64,000 nucleotides of DNA from Porpolomopsis calyptriformis (taxonomy: Eukaryota; Basidiomycota; Agaricomycetes; Agaricales; Hygrophoraceae). The notes beneath the pieces were generated by a model, which had not been told where the DNA came from, did no database searches, and saw only the letters and a list, made by a program, of their open reading frames with translations. Where the stretch lies: contig OX621169.1 of the NCBI GenBank assembly GCA_951640195.1, forward strand, positions 124,001 through 188,000. The letters are read 5' to 3'. The position numbers and the translations under genes are program-made. Within the stretch, counting starts at the first letter, position 1; each line of letters begins with the position of its first letter. This document shows positions 59,011 through 64,000 of this stretch, piece after piece.

Positions 59011-59411
59011 TGTCATGGTTGTAATTTTCTTTTCTTTCCTTTGTCTTATTGTATGCAAACCTGTATCTTATCTTGGGAATCCTCACATTCTTTCATTGGG
59101 ATTCCCCATTGCCTTTCTCTGGGATTCCCCACTACTTTACCTATATGTGGACATACTTCATTTCTGTCTTTGTTTCAACCCCTTATGATTCGTCATTGAT
59201 CATGATGACTCATCCCTTATCTCTTACACATGTTATGTCACACTGACTCACACAGATAAGTAGTTAGTATATAAAGAGTACCTTTGTACATATCAGACCT
59301 TAAGTCTGATTCCTCATTAGCTACTTATAACAAGGACTTGGAACCATACCCTATATCTCTTGGGACAGAACATCCGAAGTAAAACGCATTCCGAACAACC
59401 GGTTTATAACA
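59011..59411 (+). repeat. TE5 5' LTR and leader
   Basis: It runs from TGTCATGG to TTATAACA (401 bp). Two TGACTCA sites (59206-59212, 59244-59250) precede TATATAAAG (59268). The following leader (59412-59858) starts AGAATCAGACTTCC, like the reverse-strand copy near 9433, and is Thr/Pro-codon rich before gag. Confidence 0.82.
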
Positions 59412-59858
59412 AGAATCAGACTTCCTTCTGGTTCTCTCCCACTTGCTTATCCAAACCCCACTCCACTATTGTAATCATCGACATCACATCTCTTACTCCT
59501 ACCCACTCTCATCCTGGCTTCTACCAACAACTCAGACGCTGAACAGTACGAAGATCCTCTCTTGAGATCAACCTTCTCAGCTACTATCCGAGATCAGGAA
59601 CCCTCCTTTTCCTCTGATCTTGAAGAAACTTTAGCTGCTCCTACTCCTACTCCTGCTCCTGTTCCCTTAGGACCATGAACTCGATCAAGAACAAGAGGAC
59701 TCTTCTCTTCATCTTCAGCTCCAACAACAAGACCAGTTCATCAACGAACTGCTACACCACCAGGATGATATGGTTCTCTCTACTCCCAACTTTCTTCTGC
59801 GACACCAACACCAACACCAACAGCTCCAACAACTCCACAACAACTGACATCTACCCAC

Positions 59859-61010
59859 ATGTCAGGAATGTCTACCAATGCCCCTGCCAACCCCACCATG
59901 GATCTCACTACCTTGATGGCTACTGTTCGTCAGCTTGAACAAACCATCACCCAACAAACACAGCTAATTGCTCAACTTCAACAACAACAACAACCTCAAC
60001 AACCTCAACCTCCTCAACCCCCTCAACAACCTCCTTTGCCTCAACAACCTACTCCTCCCCCCATCAAGATTGCAAAACCCGATGAATATGACGGGTCTGC
60101 AGCCAAATGTCTCAATTTTATCCAGGCTTGTTGTCTAGTCCTTGACAACAGCCAATGGTCTGACAGACAAAAGATTACCTACGTCTTGTCATTCATGAAG
60201 ATCGGTGTCGCCCAATCATGGGCTCAACAGCAGACTCAAGAATTTAATCGTACCCAATGGGTCAGAGCCGACTACAAGGATTTTATGGAAGAAATCGAGG
60301 ATTGTTTTGGAGATGTGGATGCGAAGGCGACAGCACAGGTCAAGATCCAAAAGGTAACACAAGGACTTTCAACTGTGGACAATTATAATGTATAATTTGG
60401 AGCTCTCGCAGATAAAACTGGTTTCAACGACGACGTGCTCAAAGTTTTCTACCAAAATGGCCTCAATCCCAGAATCCTTGAAAAGATTTATGCCCTCGAT
60501 CCCATCCCTGCCACCCTTAACGCTTGGAAACGAAAAGCTTCCACCTTCGATCGACAATGTCTTGAACTCGCACTTGAGCGTCGTGCCGCTCCCCAGAGTA
60601 ACTACTACACTCCCAGGGAAACCATGGCTCGAACAATGACCTGAACTCCCTCCTCTGCTCCTGTCAAATAGGAGACAACTTCCTCTTCATCAATATCACG
60701 CATTCTGTGAGGCAACTGCTATCACTGCAGAGAACCAGGTCATTGGGTGAACAAGTGTCCCAATTCCCCTCTCGCCTCTTCTTCGTCAGTGCACCCATCG
60801 AGTAGTGCCCCTGCCAGACGACGAGGAAGACCAAACACAGGGTGAGGTTGAGGATGAAGTATATGAGGTGTTGAGACAGAACAAATCGACGAGGTGGTTT
60901 CCCCAGCTATTATGGAGGAAACTATTCGAGTGGTGGACAACTGCAGGATTGATCGCTGGCTGAAAGAGAGAAAAGCTCAGCTCATCAAGGAATTGAAAGA
61001 ACAGGGTTTT
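59859..61010 (+). pseudogene. TE5 gag remnant
   Basis: From MSGMSTNAPANPTMDLTTLM the frame has a coiled-coil/polyQ-Pro segment (CAA-rich, 59980-60060) and a capsid-like part (DEYDGSAAKCLNFIQACC, WAQQQTQEF). It ends with TAA at 60393-60395. A frame change then gives the continuation FYQNGLNPRILEKIYALDP, a stop-riddled linker, the zinc knuckle CYHCREPGHWVNKC (about 60717-60758) and a Lys/Glu-rich tail. It is broken by at least one frameshift and several TGA/TAG/TAA codons. Confidence 0.72.
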
Positions 61011-61099
61011 TAAGGAGTCCGAACATTTCACCTGCTGTTACAGACATATCTACTCAAGAATGTACCATCACTCCATGCAATCTATTTTGAATTCTTGGT

Positions 61100-64000
61100 A
61101 CTCTTGAAGAAGGCAATCTCAGACTCATTTTAGATGTTTGGATTGAAGCTACCGACACTGGTCAATGTGTTCTGGCCACTGCTCTGGTTGATAGCGGAGC
61201 CTCTGGAAATTTCATAGACGAATCTTTTGCAACTCACCACAATTTTACTCTAACACAATTGGAAACCCCAATCCCCATATGGAATGCCGATGGATCTAAA
61301 AACTGAGGTGGACCCATCGAGAACGATATTGATATTTAGTTAGAGGCTCCCGGAGGACACAATGAATGGATCCAATTAGAAGTGACTAATCTCGGATCTA
61401 AGACAGATATTATCCTCAGGTTCCCATGGCTCAAAAGGCACAACCCCAACATTGATTGGAAAGAGGCAACACTGGCTCTGGATAGCAAAGAAATCCCTCT
61501 TCCATGATGGGTAGTCAGCGATACGGAGTCACCAGGAATGGAATCGGTTATGCTGGCCATGAATCGACGCATATCGAAGTCAGATGAATCCCGAGCCAGC
61601 ACAGTGGAAGAAGATATGTGAAAATTTGTACCAGAAGTATACTGGAAAGACTACTCTAACGTCTTTGCCAAAGAATCCTTCAACCGCCTTCTACTGCATT
61701 TGGAATTCGACCACGCTATAGAACTGGACGAAACCTTCAAACCAGTCAAAGGTGCGAAATACACAATGTCCCCTCTTGAGATGGATCACCTATACCAATT
61801 CATTGATGAAAACCTGTCTACTGGACAAATACAAACTTCCAAATCAAAACAAGTCTCTCTGTTCTTCTTTGGGAAGAAAGCTGAATCAGTGAACGCTAAA
61901 GGTAAAAGCGCTGGTTTACGCCCTATCGAAGATTATCGCTATCTTAATGAACACATGGTCCCTGACCACTATCCCCTCCCCCTTCTCCACCAAATACTCC
62001 AACAACCTCAACTCCTAACAGCATCTCTGTTCACAGTCATGGATATCCGATGGGGATTCAACAATGTCAGGATCAAAGAGGGCGACGAATGGAAAGCTGC
62101 TTTCATCACTGAAGCAGGCGCCTTCGAACCCACCATTATGTTCTTTGGTTTACAAAACTCCCCAGCCACCTTTCAACAGATGATCGACACAAGATTCAAA
62201 GAAGTCCTAGACTCTGGAAATGTTTTTATCTATATTGACAACGTGCTTGTTTGTAGAGATGATTTACAAGAATTGCAATACTGGACCTTCAAAACCCTAG
62301 ATATCATGAAGAAACATGGACTCTCATGCAAACCCATCAAATGCCAGTTTGAGAAGGAAGAAGTCATCTATCTTGGAGTTGTTCTATCCAAAGGACGAAT
62401 TACCACCAATCCAAAGAAGGTCAATGCTATCATGTCTTGGCCTATCCCTGAAATGGTGAAACAACTCCAATCCTTCTTGGGCAGTGTGAACTTTTAGTAA
62501 AGATACATCAAAGGTTTCTCCAAGGTTGCTACCCCTCTCTATGAACTCTTGCACAATGAAACTGTGTGGGAATGGACTCCTTGAAGACAAGAAGCCTTTG
62601 ACAACATCAAATCCCTCTTGATGAATGCACCCATCCTTCATATTCCTGATCACGATCTCCCTTATTGCTTGGAAACTGATGCTTCTATTGTTGGAATCGC
62701 AGGAATACTCTCTCAACTCCATGATGGACACTGGAAACCTGTTGGCTATTATTCGAGATCTACCTCCCCCACCGAAAAGAACTACCCCACTCACGATCTG
62801 GAGCTCCTGGCGATTATTGACTCCTTTAAGCAATGGCGCCATCTCCTTGAAGGAGTGAGACATGATATCCTTATCAGGACGGACAGTCTGGCCTTGCAAT
62901 ATTTCTCCAAGAATCTTTGTTTGTCCAATCGCCAGACCCATTGGTCTGAATATCTGTCCAGATTTGGTAATACGACCCCTTGGTCCTCTGAGGTCCAGAG
63001 GACATGTTCCATATATCTATGTGATCCCCCAGACATCCACTACACTGCTACGATGTCCCCAACTATGCGATTCAGCTTCCTGTCTAGCGATTCATCTCCA
63101 AATTCTCCAAATTTCTGCGAATTTCTTCGAATTCTCTGATCCTTTGATTCGTGATCGCAGCTCATATCAAAGGATGCATCTGATAGCCAGATGTCCATTG
63201 TGTAGATCTTCATCGTTTCCATTGACCCTTTCACTGGTGGCTTCATTCAGAAGTCTCATCCCTTTACTATATAGCATATAAAGGGATCCTTGTTTTCACA
63301 GATATATTTACTTGTAGATATGTTTGTATCATAGAGAAGGAAGATAGATTCCATCATCCCACGTCTAGTCCTTCATGTTTGAGCCTCTTTGACCACCTCT
63401 AGCACTCTAGAGAGTGCTCCAATTTTCCAATTTCTTCTATTTCTTTGATTTTTATGATTTCTTTGATAGCTCCTTTCTATTGTGCCTCCCACCATCTCTC
63501 AGGGCAGAACCCAGAGCTCAGACAGCTCCACATCGCATCATCAGGTTCAAAATTGAGTATGTTCCAGGGAGGAAGAACAAAGCCGACAGTCTGTCCAGGC
63601 GCCCAGATTACTTGCCTAGCATCGAAGCCGATGTGGAGAACGAAGTTCTGATAGCGCATGACTGATGGATCAATTCGATCATCAAGTTGTCAAATTCAAG
63701 TCTTCTTTCTAGATTACGTTTCAAAATTCCACTCCCATAGAAGATCCAAGATAAACTTGAGGATGCCTCACTTGCTTGGACCCAAGCAGATAGGCTCGTA
63801 CGTGATGTTGAAGGTCGAATAGTGGTGCCGGAGGAAGTATCTTTGCGCACAGACATTATATGACTGTCCCACGCCTACCCCCATGCTAGCCACCCTGGTA
63901 TTGAGAAGATGAAGGAACTCGTACTTCATAACTTTATTTGGGATGGTGCCCCACAAGACATCACCAACTACATCTGATCCTGTCCAGCTTGTCAACAAAA
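61100..64000 (+). pseudogene. TE5 protease-RT-RNase H-integrase remnant
   Basis: The protease site is intact (LVDSGASGNFID, about 61185). RT is open for 265 codons (61700-62497), with the DIRWGFNN and FFGLQNSPATF motifs, but its YxDD box is YIDN (Asn 62240-62242). RNase H (LETDASIVGIAGILSQL, about 62670) is open to the inserted LTR. It resumes at 63541 with FKIEYVPGRKNKADSLSRRP, then the integrase N-terminal zinc region to the end of the window. Stops occur at 61303, 61336, 61505, 61619, 62495, 62498, 62582, 63661 and others. The window edge cuts it. Confidence 0.82.
62968..63540 (+). repeat. 573-bp solo LTR-like element inserted in TE5 RNase H
   Basis: Same element as 3550-4122 in opposite orientation and of equal length. 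Here the first bases are TAATACGACCCC against TGATATGACCCC predicted from the other copy. The flanks (tttgg before, tcagg after) are only a weak match, so a target duplication has decayed or is absent. The coding sequence on both sides joins as SRF and FKIEYVPG. Confidence 0.75.

Larger units (their letters stand above)
59011..64000 (+). mobile_element. TE5: Ty3/gypsy element of the TE1 clade, 3' part outside the window
   Basis: The order is 5' LTR (59011-59411), leader, gag with CCHC knuckle, protease, RT, RNase H, and the start of integrase up to the window end. The RNase H end and the integrase HHCC region (HPGIEKMKELVLHN, SCPACQQ) are close to those of TE1. A 573-bp LTR-like insertion (62968-63540) splits RNase H. 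Multiple stops make it inactive. Confidence 0.9.

Noticed and set aside
62963..63545. Perfect target duplication for the right-hand 573-bp element
   Set aside because: Flanks tttgg and tcagg match at only 3 of 5 positions, so I do not claim one.

Overview
The window looks like nuclear DNA of a filamentous basidiomycete, most likely an Agaricomycete. The host genes have many 48-70 bp introns. The left 39 kb is a graveyard of chromodomain-bearing Ty3/gypsy elements, a pogo-type transposase and a Helitron. The species cannot be told from the sequence.

Layout. (1) Bases 1-23,232 and their flank form a nested stack of LTR elements. TE1 (1-2807, open frames, cut by the window edge) sits in TE2 (2808-9235, old). 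TE2 sits beside a reverse-strand LTR (9446-9882). TE3 (11953-15001, complete, no reverse transcriptase) sits in another reverse-strand LTR (11900-15172). TE4 (15943-23232, complete) sits in an exon of a small reverse-strand gene whose halves flank it. Two solo LTRs are dropped into these elements (3550-4122 and 20091-20301). (2) 23.2-31.1 kb holds eroded coding scraps and a dead pogo-like transposase (27348-29556). (3) 31.2-38.9 kb is a decayed Helitron with a replication initiator-helicase gene and a divergent 380-codon companion gene. (4) 39.4-59.0 kb is an intact gene island: SMG6/EST1-like PIN protein, an NTF2-like protein, STRAP, a SulP sulfate permease, an Rco1-like double-PHD protein, V-ATPase subunit A (VMA1), proteasome ATPase RPT1 and a mitochondrial PDK-family kinase. 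(5) 59,011 to the end is TE5, a chromovirus related to TE1, starting 21 bp after the kinase stop codon.

Splice models were checked by reading frame. VMA1 gives 617 aa from 11 exons, RPT1 454 aa from 12 exons, the PDK-family kinase 425 aa from 5, STRAP 319 aa from 5 (one of 6 nt) and the SMG6-like protein 1227 aa from 6. VMA1 and RPT1 are divergent and share a 136-bp promoter.

The most unusual signal is in TE1. After pol, which ends in a chromodomain with an aromatic cage, it carries a separate 192-codon ORF. That ORF opens with a near copy of the histone H3 tail around lysine 9, followed by a second copy with methionine in the lysine position, then a coiled coil. A second theme is decay by C-to-T/G-to-A change. 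Four separate elements have each lost a catalytic aspartate to asparagine at a former CpG, and most in-frame stops fit CGA to TGA.
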